NCBI GenBank assembly: GCA_937907435.1
Contig: CALCIA010000137.1
Span: 1 to 64,000 of the forward strand
Direction: 5' to 3'
Length of the DNA: 64,000 nt
Source: an uncultured Actinomycetes bacterium
GTDB taxonomy: Bacteria; Actinomycetota; Thermoleophilia; Solirubrobacterales; 70-9
Shown: positions 55,885-63,897 of the stretch, one piece after another
How positions within the stretch are numbered: position 1 is the stretch's first letter
How the letters are laid out: every line of letters starts with the position of its first letter
Notes under the pieces: model-generated
Databases searched by the model: none
What the model was told of the DNA's origin: nothing
What the model saw: only the letters and a program-made list of their open reading frames with translations
Made by a program: the position numbers and the translations under genes

Positions 55885-58298
55885 GGTCCCGACGAGGAGT
55901 CTGCGCCCGCCGTCTCGGTAACCGCCGGGAGCCGCGCCCGCTTCAGGAGCAGGGCGTTGACGGCGACGATGAAGCTCGACCCCGACATCGACAGTGCCGC
56001 AATCTCCGGGCGTAGCTCGAGCCCCAGCCAGGGTTGGAACACCCCCGCCGCGATCGGCAGGGCGACCGAGTTGTAGCCGATCGCCCAGCCAAGGTTCTGG
56101 TGCATTTTCCGCAGCGTCGCGCGGCCGATCGCCAGCGCGACCGGGACGTCGAGCGGGTCGGACCGCATCAGGACGACATCGGCGGTCTCGATCGCGACGT
56201 CGGTGCCGGCGCCGATAGCGATCCCGAGGTCGGCCTGGGCCAGGGCGGGGGCGTCGTTGACGCCGTCGCCGACCATCGCCACCTTGCGGCCGCCCTGCTG
56301 CAGCTCGCTCACCTGCGCGGCCTTGTCGCCCGGCAGCACCTCGGCGATCACCGTGTCGATCCCGAGGCCGTCGGCTATCCGCCTCGCCGTCGCCTCGTTG
56401 TCGCCGGTCAACATCACGACCTGGACGCCGGCCTCGTGCAGTGCGGCGACCGCGGCGGCGGAGGTCTCGCGAGGTGCGTCGGCGATCCCGATCACCGCCG
56501 CACCGCGGCCGTCGATGCCGACGAGCACGGCGGTCCGACCATCGGCAGCCATTTCGTCGCGGCGCCCGGCGAGGGAGCCGAGGTCGATCCCACGCTGCTC
56601 CATCAGCCGGCGGTTGCCGACCGCGACCGAGCGTCCTTCCACGGTGGCGAGAGCTCCATGGCCGGGCACGTTCTCGAACCCGCGGGGCTCGGCGCCGTCG
56701 GCACCCGCAGCCTCGGCGCGGCGCACGATCGCCGCCGCCAGGGGGTGCTCGGAGGAGCGCTCGACCGCTGCGACGATCCGCAGCAGCTCGGCTTCCCGGA
56801 AGCCGTCGCCGACGACTACGTCGGTGACCTCGGGTTCGCCCTTGGTGAGCGTCCCGGTCTTGTCCATCACGACGGTGTCGATCCGGGCCGACGTTTCGAG
56901 CGCGATCGCGTTCTTGAAGAGGACGCCGCGTTTGGCGCCGAGGCCGGAGCCGACCATGATCGCCGTCGGCGTCGCCAGTCCGAGCGCGTCGGGGCAGGTG
57001 ATGACCACCACGGTGATCGCGAAGAGGATCGCGGTCGAGGTCGGTTCGGAGCTGAAGATCGCCCAGGCGGCGAAGGTGGCGGCGCCGCCGATCAGGGCGA
57101 CGAGCACCAGCCAGAAGGCGGCGCGGTCGGCGAGCTTCTGCCCGGGAGCCTTCGAGTTCTGCGCCTCCTGGACGAGCTTGACGATCTGCGCCAGCGCCGA
57201 GTCGGCGCCGACCTTGGTCGCCCGCACCCGCAGCGTCCCGTTGGCGTTGATCGTCGCGCCGATCACCTCCGAGCCCACCCCCTTGTGGACGGGCAGGCTC
57301 TCCCCGGTCACCATCGACTCGTCGACCTCACTCTCGCCGTCGGTGACGACGCCGTCGACGGCGATCTTCGACCCGGGTCTCACCACCAGCAGGTCGCCCA
57401 CGGCCACCTGCTCGGTCGGGATCTCGACCTGCTCGCCGTCGCGGAGCACCAGCGCCTTCGAGGGCGCCAGGTCGAGCAGGGTGCGGATCGCGTCGTTGGC
57501 GCCGCCGCGGGCACGCATCTCGAACCAGTGGCCGAGCAGGACGAAGGCGGCGAGGACGCTGGCCGCCTCGTAGAAGACGTCGCCGCCGCCGGTGAGGGTG
57601 ACGCCGACCGAGTAGAGCCAGCCGGCCCCGACCCCCACCGCGACCAAGACCATCATGTCCAGGGTGCGCGCGCGTAGCGCCCGCAGCGCGCCGACAAAGA
57701 AGATCGAGCACGAGTAGAAGATCACCGGCAGGCTGAGGATCAGCGTGAAGACGTCCTCGCGCAGGCCGAACGGCGGCGCGACGTGGAAGCCGAAGACGTC
57801 GGCGCCGATCTTCGACCACAACAGGATCGGCACCGAGAATACGGCGGCGACCAGGAAGCGGTTGCGCATGTCGGCGACCATCGAGGCCATCGACATCTCG
57901 CCGTGACCGCCGTGGCCCATGACCTCGTCGGGCGTGCCCCGCATCTGACCCTCCGGCTCTTGCCGCTCGGCCGGGGCGTGCACGTGCCCAGGCACCATCG
58001 CCGCGGCCAGAGGCGCAGGCGGATCGGGCTCCATCAGCGGATCGCAGACGTGCTCGGGCACCGACTGGCCTGCGCAGTGGTAGCCGCACTCGACGATCCA
58101 GTCGCGCAACTCCTCGACCGAGGCCTGCCCGGGGTCGTAGGTGACCGTGGCGGTCTGGGCGACCGGATTGGCCTCGACCTCGAGGACCCCCGGCCGTCGC
58201 CCGACCGCCGACTCGACCACCGTCTTCTCCGAGGCTCGCAGCATGCCGCTCGCCTCGAGCACGACGGTCTCGGTCCCGCCGTCGGTCGGCGGACTCAT
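55881..58298 (-). CDS. P1B-type heavy-metal (copper-class) ATPase with unusual CPD motif
   Basis: 805 residues. Residues about 10-80 have an HMA-like fold pattern but no CxxC (SGMLRASEKTVV). A His/Met-rich segment follows (GHVHAP, MGHGGHGEMSMASM at 127-140), as in CopB-type pumps. TGES near 331, CPD at 435-437 (VITCPDALGLATP), DKTGT at 479, HP in EHPLAAAI, GDGVNDAPAL. CPC is expected in CopA and CPH in CopB; CPD is rare and may change ion specificity. ATG 58298 with GGAG upstream; longer in-frame starts lie before the ribosome site. Likely copper export or delivery. Confidence 0.88.
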   Translation of the reverse strand: MSPPTDGGTETVVLEASGMLRASEKTVVESAVGRRPGVLEVEANPVAQTATVTYDPGQASVEELRDWIVECGYHCAGQSVPEHVCDPLMEPDPPAPLAAAMVPGHVHAPAERQEPEGQMRGTPDEVMGHGGHGEMSMASMVADMRNRFLVAAVFSVPILLWSKIGADVFGFHVAPPFGLREDVFTLILSLPVIFYSCSIFFVGALRALRARTLDMMVLVAVGVGAGWLYSVGVTLTGGGDVFYEAASVLAAFVLLGHWFEMRARGGANDAIRTLLDLAPSKALVLRDGEQVEIPTEQVAVGDLLVVRPGSKIAVDGVVTDGESEVDESMVTGESLPVHKGVGSEVIGATINANGTLRVRATKVGADSALAQIVKLVQEAQNSKAPGQKLADRAAFWLVLVALIGGAATFAAWAIFSSEPTSTAILFAITVVVITCPDALGLATPTAIMVGSGLGAKRGVLFKNAIALETSARIDTVVMDKTGTLTKGEPEVTDVVVGDGFREAELLRIVAAVERSSEHPLAAAIVRRAEAAGADGAEPRGFENVPGHGALATVEGRSVAVGNRRLMEQRGIDLGSLAGRRDEMAADGRTAVLVGIDGRGAAVIGIADAPRETSAAAVAALHEAGVQVVMLTGDNEATARRIADGLGIDTVIAEVLPGDKAAQVSELQQGGRKVAMVGDGVNDAPALAQADLGIAIGAGTDVAIETADVVLMRSDPLDVPVALAIGRATLRKMHQNLGWAIGYNSVALPIAAGVFQPWLGLELRPEIAALSMSGSSFIVAVNALLLKRARLPAVTETAGADSSSGP

Positions 58299-58439
58299 GT
58301 AACGGCTCCACGATCCACGCGGCTCACGTCCCCGAGCATCGCAGCCGTTTCGCTTCGCGGCATCGCCCCATGGTCCCGAGGCCGTCCCCATGGGAGGCTT
58401 GCGGCGGCGTGGCCCATGGACGAGACAAAAGCTCCATAA

Positions 58440-58452
58440 CTACATTATGTAG
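58440..58452 (-). promoter_or_regulatory. BlaI/CopY-type operator before the CPD ATPase gene
   Basis: CTACATTATGTAG, a perfect 13-bp palindrome in the CTACA-N3-TGTAG series. It lies between the terminator of the upstream gene and the ATPase start (142 nt away). Confidence 0.65.
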
Positions 58453-58454
58453 GA

Positions 58455-58487
58455 GCACGGGGCGCCGACCACCCTGGCGCCCCGTGC
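58455..58487 (-). terminator. terminator of the Met-rich secreted protein gene
   Basis: GCACGGGGCGCC and GGCGCCCCGTGC, 12-bp perfect stem, 9-nt loop, 17 nt after the stop. Confidence 0.7.
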
Positions 58488-58504
58488 TAGTGGTCACTCG
58501 TCCG

Positions 58505-59392
58505 CTATTCCACTTCGACGGTGAAGGGCGCGGTATGGACTGCGCCTTCGGCCCTGAACTGCAGGAAGAGGCGGTAGGTCCCGGCGGTCGGGAACTCCGC
58601 GTCGAAGGTGATCGTCCCCGCCCGTCGGTCGTCGGCGACTGGGTGGATGTGGGAGTAGGCGAGGTCCGGCTTCCGCAGGGCGACGAGGTGCCCATAGGTA
58701 CCGAGGTATGGCTGCAGGTCGGTCACCGGCCTACCCGAGCGCATCACCGCGAACGTCAACTGCTCCTCGCGGTCGGACTGAAGCGCACCGTGGGCGGACA
58801 TCACCGAGTAGCCGTCGACGCTCGACATCGAGCTCGGCGCCGGCAACGGCACCCGCTTCACCTTGCCCGGCACCGTGATGTCGACACCGAGGGGATAGCG
58901 CTTGCCCCCGGTCGTGAAGTCGGCGATCACGCGGTAGCGGCCCGGCTGCGCGAGCGTGACGGGGACGACGAAGTCGCCGTCTGGCTTCAACACCGGATGA
59001 AGGTGCTGATAGCCGGTGAAGTCGTCACGGACGACGATCAGGTGCATCAATTTGGTCTGGTCGCGTTCGAAGCTGGTGACCGGCTTGGCTTCCTCGTCCA
59101 GCACCCGCAGGGTCCAGGTCTCCGGTTGCCCTGCCGCCGGGGTCGTCGCGTCGAGCTCCAGTCTTAGCCCGTCGGCGCTTGCCCTGGTGCCGTCGGCACC
59201 GGGTGCAAGCGGCGCCATGCCCTGCATCTGCATCCCCGTCATCGACTTTTGGCCCTGCATCGCTTCTCCGGGTGCCATCGACATGCCACCCATCGCCGAT
59301 CCACCCGATGCGCTCCTGAGCGACGACACGAGCAGTACCGCGATGACCAGCGCGGCACCCGCGGCGACGAGAGCGATCTTTTTAAAGTTCAT
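58505..59392 (-). CDS. secreted Met/His-rich beta-sandwich protein of copper region
   Basis: 295 residues. Membrane anchor or signal (IALVAAGAALVIAVLLVSSL), then a Met-rich stretch (AMGGMSMAPGEAM, MTGMQMQGM) and two beta-sandwich repeats, each with an H..HLHP/HIHPV element: MHLIVVRDDFTGYQHLHPV and HLVALRKPDLAYSHIHPV. This duplicated layout is known from uncharacterised actinobacterial proteins in copper loci and recalls CopC/YcnI-like domains. ATG 59392 (MNFKK) follows GGAGGT; an ATG four codons earlier carries that site inside it. Possible extracellular copper binder. Confidence 0.75.
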   Translation of the reverse strand: MNFKKIALVAAGAALVIAVLLVSSLRSASGGSAMGGMSMAPGEAMQGQKSMTGMQMQGMAPLAPGADGTRASADGLRLELDATTPAAGQPETWTLRVLDEEAKPVTSFERDQTKLMHLIVVRDDFTGYQHLHPVLKPDGDFVVPVTLAQPGRYRVIADFTTGGKRYPLGVDITVPGKVKRVPLPAPSSMSSVDGYSVMSAHGALQSDREEQLTFAVMRSGRPVTDLQPYLGTYGHLVALRKPDLAYSHIHPVADDRRAGTITFDAEFPTAGTYRLFLQFRAEGAVHTAPFTVEVE

Positions 59393-59472
59393 CAGTACCT
59401 CCATCTATCGCGTTCGGCACGCCCGCACCTCGATACGGGCGCTCTTCGCCGGCCGGTGAGGGCGGCGGGACT

Positions 59473-59496
59473 GCGCGCGGCTCGACCGAGCCGCGC
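59473..59496 (-). terminator. hairpin between copper-region genes (attenuator-like)
   Basis: CGCGCGGCTC-GACC-GAGCCGCGCG, 10-bp stem, 4-nt loop, in the 112-nt gap; no T tract. Confidence 0.45.
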
Positions 59497-59504
59497 GGAA
59501 GCGA

Positions 59505-59855
59505 TCAACGTCTGAGGACGACCATGCCGGGACGGGGGCCGGCGCGTGCCGGGACGGACGCGACGGGAAGGGTGAGAGCGGAGAGGATCGGGCGCACGTA
59601 CCGGGCGAAAAGGGGTCGCGGCCTCGCCCTGGCGGCCAGGACCGCGAAGCCCGCGGCACCGCCGAGCACGGCGAGGCATATCGCGGCCATTCCCATCCCG
59701 TGCCCGTCTTCGGGCATGCCGTGGTGAACGAGCGTGACGCCACCGAGGAAGACGAGCACCAGGAGCAGCGCCAGTCGGCTTCTACTGCCGCGCGAGCTCA
59801 CGTCAGGCCGCTGAGTCGGGAGAGACCGGGATGGCGCAGGCACGTCGCGCGCCAC
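59505..59855 (-). CDS. small membrane protein with HHGMP motif, copper-region paralogue 2
   Basis: 116 residues: LALLLVLVFLGGVTLVHHGMPEDGHGMGMAAICL spans the first helix and the His/Met loop, the same plan as the protein at 50613. A second hydrophobic segment and a basic C-terminus follow. It overlaps the upstream gene by 53 nt, so it is co-expressed with it. Function unknown. Confidence 0.65.
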   Translation of the reverse strand: MARDVPAPSRSLPTQRPDVSSRGSRSRLALLLVLVFLGGVTLVHHGMPEDGHGMGMAAICLAVLGGAAGFAVLAARARPRPLFARYVRPILSALTLPVASVPARAGPRPGMVVLRR

Positions 59856-60306
59856 GCAGGCGGACGAACAGCGCGGCGCCGGCCATCATCAGCCCCGCCG
59901 CGCCGAGGAAGGGCTGCATCGGGGCAAAGTAGTTGAAGGCGCCGGAGACGCCGAGCAGCGCGACCACGAGCTTGTTGCAGACCGGACAGCCGACGGCGAG
60001 CAGGCCGAGGAATCCGCTGCCGGCGCTCGCGGCCGCGATCCGGTCGCGGGTCTCACGCGGCAGCACGTAGGTAGCCAGCAGGATCCCGGTCATGATGCTG
60101 CTACCGACCCAGAAGAAATAGTTGCCGGTTTCGGCGGGGATCATCCGCACGAACCAGGGATTGGGGACGATGTCGGTCGGGATCCCGAGCGCAAGCGCGA
60201 CCAGGGCGATGCCGAGGATGGCGGTGATCAGAAAGCGTGGGCCCAGCAGCGAGAACAGCGTGGGCCGCTCATCGAATGGTTCCGTGGGTGTGGTGAAGGC
60301 TTCCAT
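59803..60306 (-). CDS. membrane protein with GCPVCNK motif
   Basis: 167 residues from ATG 60306 (a GTG 27 nt upstream would abut the operator). About four membrane segments; FLGLLAVGCPVCNKLVVALLG places a CxxC pair at a helix start, suggesting a thiol redox or metal role like that of DsbB/VKOR-type or copper-handling membrane proteins. No family name is known to me. First gene of a unit reading 60306 to 58505, with an operator at 60337. Confidence 0.68.
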   Translation of the reverse strand: MEAFTTPTEPFDERPTLFSLLGPRFLITAILGIALVALALGIPTDIVPNPWFVRMIPAETGNYFFWVGSSIMTGILLATYVLPRETRDRIAAASAGSGFLGLLAVGCPVCNKLVVALLGVSGAFNYFAPMQPFLGAAGLMMAGAALFVRLRGARRACAIPVSPDSAA

Positions 60307-60336
60307 CGTGCGGGAAAGCGGGTCTGTGACCACATC

Positions 60337-60349
60337 CTACAGACCGTAG
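60337..60349 (-). promoter_or_regulatory. BlaI/CopY-type operator before the GCPVCNK gene
   Basis: CTACAGACCGTAG, one base from the CTACA-N3-TGTAG form, within CCTAC-N5-GGTAGG-like flanks (CCTAC 60336-60340, GTAGG 60346-60350). A TAGGAT -10 candidate on the minus strand overlaps it. Confidence 0.55.
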
Positions 60350-60382
60350 GAAGCTGGTGGAGGCGAGCCGCTCGCCTGGCCG

Positions 60383-61345
60383 TCAGCCCTGGCAGGAGTG
60401 CGAGCCGCCCGCCGCAGCGACCGAGGCGACCCCGTCCCGGGCAAGGGCCGGGGTCGCGGCCGCCGTCAGGACGACCAGCGCGACAAGGCTGACGACGAGG
60501 GCACGGCCTGAGAGCTCCACCCAGGCCCGGGGGCGGGCTTTGGTGCGGTCGAGCAGGAAGCGCAGCCGCGCAGCCGTTCCGACCCCGGCAAGGCCGGCAA
60601 GCGCCGGACTGGTCGGCGGTTGGCCTGCGGCGGCTTTGCAGATCGCGCTCGCCAGGGCGACCGGATCGCCGACCCGGCCCACCGCGTACTCGTCGGCGTC
60701 GCGCTCGAGGCAGAACCGGAGCCTTCCGAGCGCGTCGTTGCTGCCGGGAAGCACCCGCGCCAGGGCGAAGGCCACGCTTCCCGCCAAGGCCAGGTAGGGG
60801 TGTCGGTGGGCGATGTGGCCGCGCTCGTGCTCGAGCCCGGCCGCCAGCTCCCCTTCGTCGAGCTTCGCCAGGGCACCGGTGGAGACGATGATCCTGGCGT
60901 CGCGGATGCCGGCGGCGGCGACGACGACATCGGGGCCGCCGATGATCAGGCTCTGGCGGGGTCCCTCGCCGAGGCAGTTGCGGTGAAGCCAACGACGCAC
61001 GGTGCGGGCGGTGCGCCAGACGGCGAACACGGCCCAGATCAGCGAGAGGCCGAGGACGAGACCTGGGAGCAGGGTGGCAGCGTCCCCGAGCCGATGGCCC
61101 GAGAAGCCCAGGTGGGTCGCGAAGAAGGGGAGGACCGCGTGGATGCACCAGTGGGTGGTGAGTTGGAAGAGCTGGGTCGCCGGAAGGTAGAGGACGAGGA
61201 CCAGGGCGCCGACGACGACAAGAAGGGCGCGCAGGACGAGCACCGATAACCAGATCGCGGCACCCGTCAGCGGCGTGAGCGCGTCGCGGGGAAGAAGATA
61301 GGGAACGGCCGTCCCGAGCAGGAGCAGGCCGGCGAGGACGATCAT
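60383..61345 (-). CDS. M56/BlaR1-type membrane metallopeptidase
   Basis: 320 residues: four N-terminal membrane segments, a zinc-peptidase motif HERGH (in GLEHERGHIAHRH), a downstream ERDADEYAV Glu, and a C-terminal hydrophobic segment with a His/Cys tail (GGSHSCQG). It pairs with the BlaI-type repressor by ATGA overlap. In BlaR1/MecR1 the peptidase relieves repression upon a signal; here there is no penicillin-sensor domain, so the trigger is another one, conceivably metal at the His/Cys tail. Confidence 0.85.
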   Translation of the reverse strand: MIVLAGLLLLGTAVPYLLPRDALTPLTGAAIWLSVLVLRALLVVVGALVLVLYLPATQLFQLTTHWCIHAVLPFFATHLGFSGHRLGDAATLLPGLVLGLSLIWAVFAVWRTARTVRRWLHRNCLGEGPRQSLIIGGPDVVVAAAGIRDARIIVSTGALAKLDEGELAAGLEHERGHIAHRHPYLALAGSVAFALARVLPGSNDALGRLRFCLERDADEYAVGRVGDPVALASAICKAAAGQPPTSPALAGLAGVGTAARLRFLLDRTKARPRAWVELSGRALVVSLVALVVLTAAATPALARDGVASVAAAGGSHSCQG

Positions 61346-61746
61346 CTCGACTTCTTGCCGCCGCGCCTCGCCGCCACCTCGCGGGCGAGCGCCTCGATCT
61401 CGTCGAGCTCACCCGGGTCCATGTCACCGACGAGGTGGGCCAGCGCCGTACGGCGGGCGCCGTCGGAGGCCGACGCCAAGGTCTCCTGCACCGAGCGCGA
61501 GTAGTAGTCGCCCTCGCTGACCTTCGTCGCGTAGAAGATCGCCTTGCCCTGGCGCTGGCGGACCAGCAGGCCACGCTCGGCAAGGCGGTTGAGCACGGTC
61601 TGCACGGTCGTATAGGCGCCGCGTTGGCGGTCGGGAAGCTCGTTGCGGACATCGTCGACGCTGGCCGCCCGACCGAGCCGCCAGAGCGCCCTCATCACCT
61701 CGATCTGCAACTCGCCCTGTAGCTGGACTGCGGTTTCGCGGGCCAT
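61342..61746 (-). CDS. BlaI/MecI/CopY-family repressor
   Basis: 134 residues, winged helix (LQIEVMRALWRLGRAASVDDVRNEL, GAYTTVQTVLNRLAERGLLVRQRQGKAIFY) and a C-terminal dimerisation part (FYATKVSEGDYYSRSVQETL). ATG 61746 lies 7 nt after a TAGGCT -10 candidate and lacks a Shine-Dalgarno. The lack of CopY's CxC zinc/copper tail argues for proteolytic control by the adjacent M56 peptidase. Likely binds CTACA-N3-TGTAG sites, one of which is in its own upstream region. Confidence 0.88.
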   Translation of the reverse strand: MARETAVQLQGELQIEVMRALWRLGRAASVDDVRNELPDRQRGAYTTVQTVLNRLAERGLLVRQRQGKAIFYATKVSEGDYYSRSVQETLASASDGARRTALAHLVGDMDPGELDEIEALAREVAARRGGKKSR

Positions 61747-61854
61747 CGTCAGAAGCCTACATGGCGTCGGGACGCCTTCCTCCTGACGCCATGTCGTCGG
61801 CCGCAACACAGGTTGCAGGTGTCAGCCGCGGAACCCGTCACCCAAGGTAGGTTC

Positions 61855-61867
61855 CTACAGTGTGTAG
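61855..61867. promoter_or_regulatory. BlaI-type operator between blaI-like gene and M23 gene
   Basis: CTACAGTGTGTAG with CTACA/TGTAG arms, flanked by C and G to give a 15-bp palindrome. A second palindrome, GTAGGTTCCTAC (61847-61858), overlaps it. Confidence 0.65.
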
Positions 61868-61874
61868 GGATTGA

Positions 61875-61921
61875 GCCACCGGGTGTGCCGTTGTCGTCCG
61901 GGCAGCGGCATACCCGGTGGC
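61875..61921 (+). promoter_or_regulatory. 16-bp hairpin in the 5' leader of the M23 gene
   Basis: GCCACCGGGTGTGCCG pairs with CGGCATACCCGGTGGC across a 15-nt loop (one G-T). It ends 15 nt before ATG 61937. It could be an attenuator, an RNA stabiliser or a protein-binding site. Confidence 0.5.
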
Positions 61922-61936
61922 TTGATCGTCCCTCCG

Positions 61937-63154
61937 ATGCCGCCCGAAAACGACAGACGAACGCCGGCCCTGGCGGCGATCGCGTTCGCCCTCCTGCTCG
62001 GCGGCGCGGTGATCGTCTCGGCAATCGCCTATTCGCCTGTCGCCAGCGCGACCACCCGGTCCCGGCTCGAAAGCGCGCAGGCCAAGCTCGAAAAGACCGA
62101 AGAACGCGAAGGGGTCCTGACCACCACCCTGTCCCGCTTCGACGACCGGATCGCGGGCCTGGAACGACGGACCGCGGCGTTGCGCGGACGCGAGGCGGCG
62201 GTCGGTGAAGAGCTCGCGGCAAGACAGGCGGAACTGGAAGGCGCCGAAGCCGCCGTCGGACAGGCAAGGCACCACCTCGAGGTGGTGCGCGGCCGGCTGA
62301 AGCGGGCGCTGATCGTCCTGCGGGACCGGCTCGTGGCGATCTATGAGAACGGGAGCCCGGACATCGTCAGCATCCTGGTCTCCTCCGGCGACATGTCGGA
62401 ACTGGCCGCCACGAGCGAATACGTCTCCCGGATCCAGAGCGCCGACGAAGCGGTCGTCGACCGCGTCCGCTCGCTGCGTGATCAGGCGAGCCGCACGACG
62501 CTGCGGCTGGAGGGCGCAGCGACACAGATCGAAGCCGCGCGCGACCAGATCGCCGCGCGTGAGCACGAACTTGCCCAGGCGCGGGCATCCGTCGAGGCCC
62601 GTCAAGGGGAACTGGTCGCCACCCGCGCCGACCGTCAGAGCACGCTCGATCAGGTGGAAGTCGAGGCCGACCACTTCGGCGCCAACGTGCGGGCGCTGCA
62701 ACAGAAGATCGCCGAAGAAATCACCCAGGCATCCTCGTCGGTGCCATTGCCCGCGGGACCGGCGGCGGGCGGGATCAGCTCCAGCGGCCTGATCTGGCCG
62801 GTGGAAGGGGTGATCACCTCCGGGTTCGGGCCGCGCTGGGGCAGCTTCCACCCCGGCATCGACATCGGGGTGCCGGAAGGGACGCCGATCAAGGCCGCGG
62901 CGTCGGGCACGGTCGTCCTCCTGCAATCGGAGGCCGAAAGCGGCGGCTACGGCAACTACACCTGTATCGACCACGGCGGGGGGCTCTCGACCTGCTACGC
63001 CCACCAGACGGAATTCGCGACCTCGCTGGGCGCAAGCGTGAGCCAGGGTGAAGTGATCGGATATGTCGGCAACACCGGCTTCAGCACCGGCCCACACCTT
63101 CATTTCGAGGTCCGCGTCGAAGGCGAACCGCAAGACCCGCTCGGCTACCTCTAG
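61937..63154 (+). CDS. coiled-coil M23 peptidase (EnvC/RipA-like), second copy
   Basis: 405 residues. Membrane/signal segment about 12-32, coiled coil about 38-265, M23 domain about 285-405: WPVEGVITSGFGPRWG, HPGIDIGVPEGTPIK, STCYAHQT and HLHFEV. It aligns over its whole length with the protein at 41215 (e.g. SESGGYGNYTC / AESGGYGNYTC). ATG 61937 follows the leader hairpin; CCCTCCG upstream is no Shine-Dalgarno. Five nt later the cyclase-YHS gene begins. Confidence 0.88.
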   Translation: MPPENDRRTPALAAIAFALLLGGAVIVSAIAYSPVASATTRSRLESAQAKLEKTEEREGVLTTTLSRFDDRIAGLERRTAALRGREAAVGEELAARQAELEGAEAAVGQARHHLEVVRGRLKRALIVLRDRLVAIYENGSPDIVSILVSSGDMSELAATSEYVSRIQSADEAVVDRVRSLRDQASRTTLRLEGAATQIEAARDQIAAREHELAQARASVEARQGELVATRADRQSTLDQVEVEADHFGANVRALQQKIAEEITQASSSVPLPAGPAAGGISSSGLIWPVEGVITSGFGPRWGSFHPGIDIGVPEGTPIKAAASGTVVLLQSEAESGGYGNYTCIDHGGGLSTCYAHQTEFATSLGASVSQGEVIGYVGNTGFSTGPHLHFEVRVEGEPQDPLGYL

Positions 63155-63159
63155 TCACC

Positions 63160-63834
63160 GTGACCGATCAAACGTTCATCTTCGCCGACATGTCGGGCTT
63201 CGCGGCGTTGACCGAGGCGCACGGGGACGAGGCGGCGGCCGACCTGGCCGCCGACTTCTCCGCCGCGGTACGGCCGCGGCTGGAAAGGCGCGAGGCCGAG
63301 GAGGTGAAGAGCATCGGCGATGCACTGATGATCCGCGGCGAGGACGCGGGCGAATCGATCGGCCTCGGCCTGGAAATCGTCCACGAGGTCGGCGGCCAGC
63401 ACCGTTTCCCGACGATCCGAGTCGGTATGCATACCGGGCCCGCGACCGAGCGAGAGGGCGATTGGTTCGGCTCCACCGTCAATCTTGCCGCGCGGATCGC
63501 CGGGGAGGCCGCCGGTGGCGAGGTGCTGGTATCGGAGTCCACGCGCTCGGCCCTGGCGCGCCCGGAGCGGTTCAACTTCCGCGAGCGCGGGCGTGTCCAT
63601 CTACGGAACATCTCCGAGCCGGCCCTGCTGTTCTCGGTGCTACGGCGGGGTCTGCTGGCGACCGGCGATCTGCCCCTCGATCCGGTCTGCCGCATGGCCA
63701 TCGATCCGGAGGGCTCGGCCGGCTCGCTCGAGCACCGCGGCACGGCTTACATCTTCTGTTCGCTCGCCTGCGCGGAGCGCTTCGCCGCCGACCCCGAGCT
63801 CTTCGCCGGTAGGCCCGGCGCCGAGCACGGCTGA
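63160..63834 (+). CDS. class III nucleotide cyclase fused to a YHS metal-binding domain
   Basis: 224 residues from a GTG at 63160. The cyclase domain (about 4-160) keeps the catalytic set: D10 and D54 for metal (FADMSGF, SIGDALM), K50 for base recognition, N108 and R112 (VNLAARI). Residues 173-216 are a YHS domain: DPVCRM with C177, then C200 and C204 in FCSLACAERF, as found next to copper ATPases. The combination would allow metal-dependent cAMP production, an inference. It sits 5 nt after the M23 gene. Confidence 0.85.
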   Translation: MTDQTFIFADMSGFAALTEAHGDEAAADLAADFSAAVRPRLERREAEEVKSIGDALMIRGEDAGESIGLGLEIVHEVGGQHRFPTIRVGMHTGPATEREGDWFGSTVNLAARIAGEAAGGEVLVSESTRSALARPERFNFRERGRVHLRNISEPALLFSVLRRGLLATGDLPLDPVCRMAIDPEGSAGSLEHRGTAYIFCSLACAERFAADPELFAGRPGAEHG

Positions 63835-63858
63835 GCCCACGTCTCGGCTTCGAGAGTC

Positions 63859-63890
63859 GTGGCCGGCCCCGATTGGGCGAGGCCGGCCAC
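63859..63890. terminator. bidirectional terminator
   Basis: GTGGCCGGCC and GGCCGGCCAC, 10-bp perfect stem with a 12-nt loop, between convergent genes. Confidence 0.65.
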
Positions 63891-63897
63891 GCGCGGG

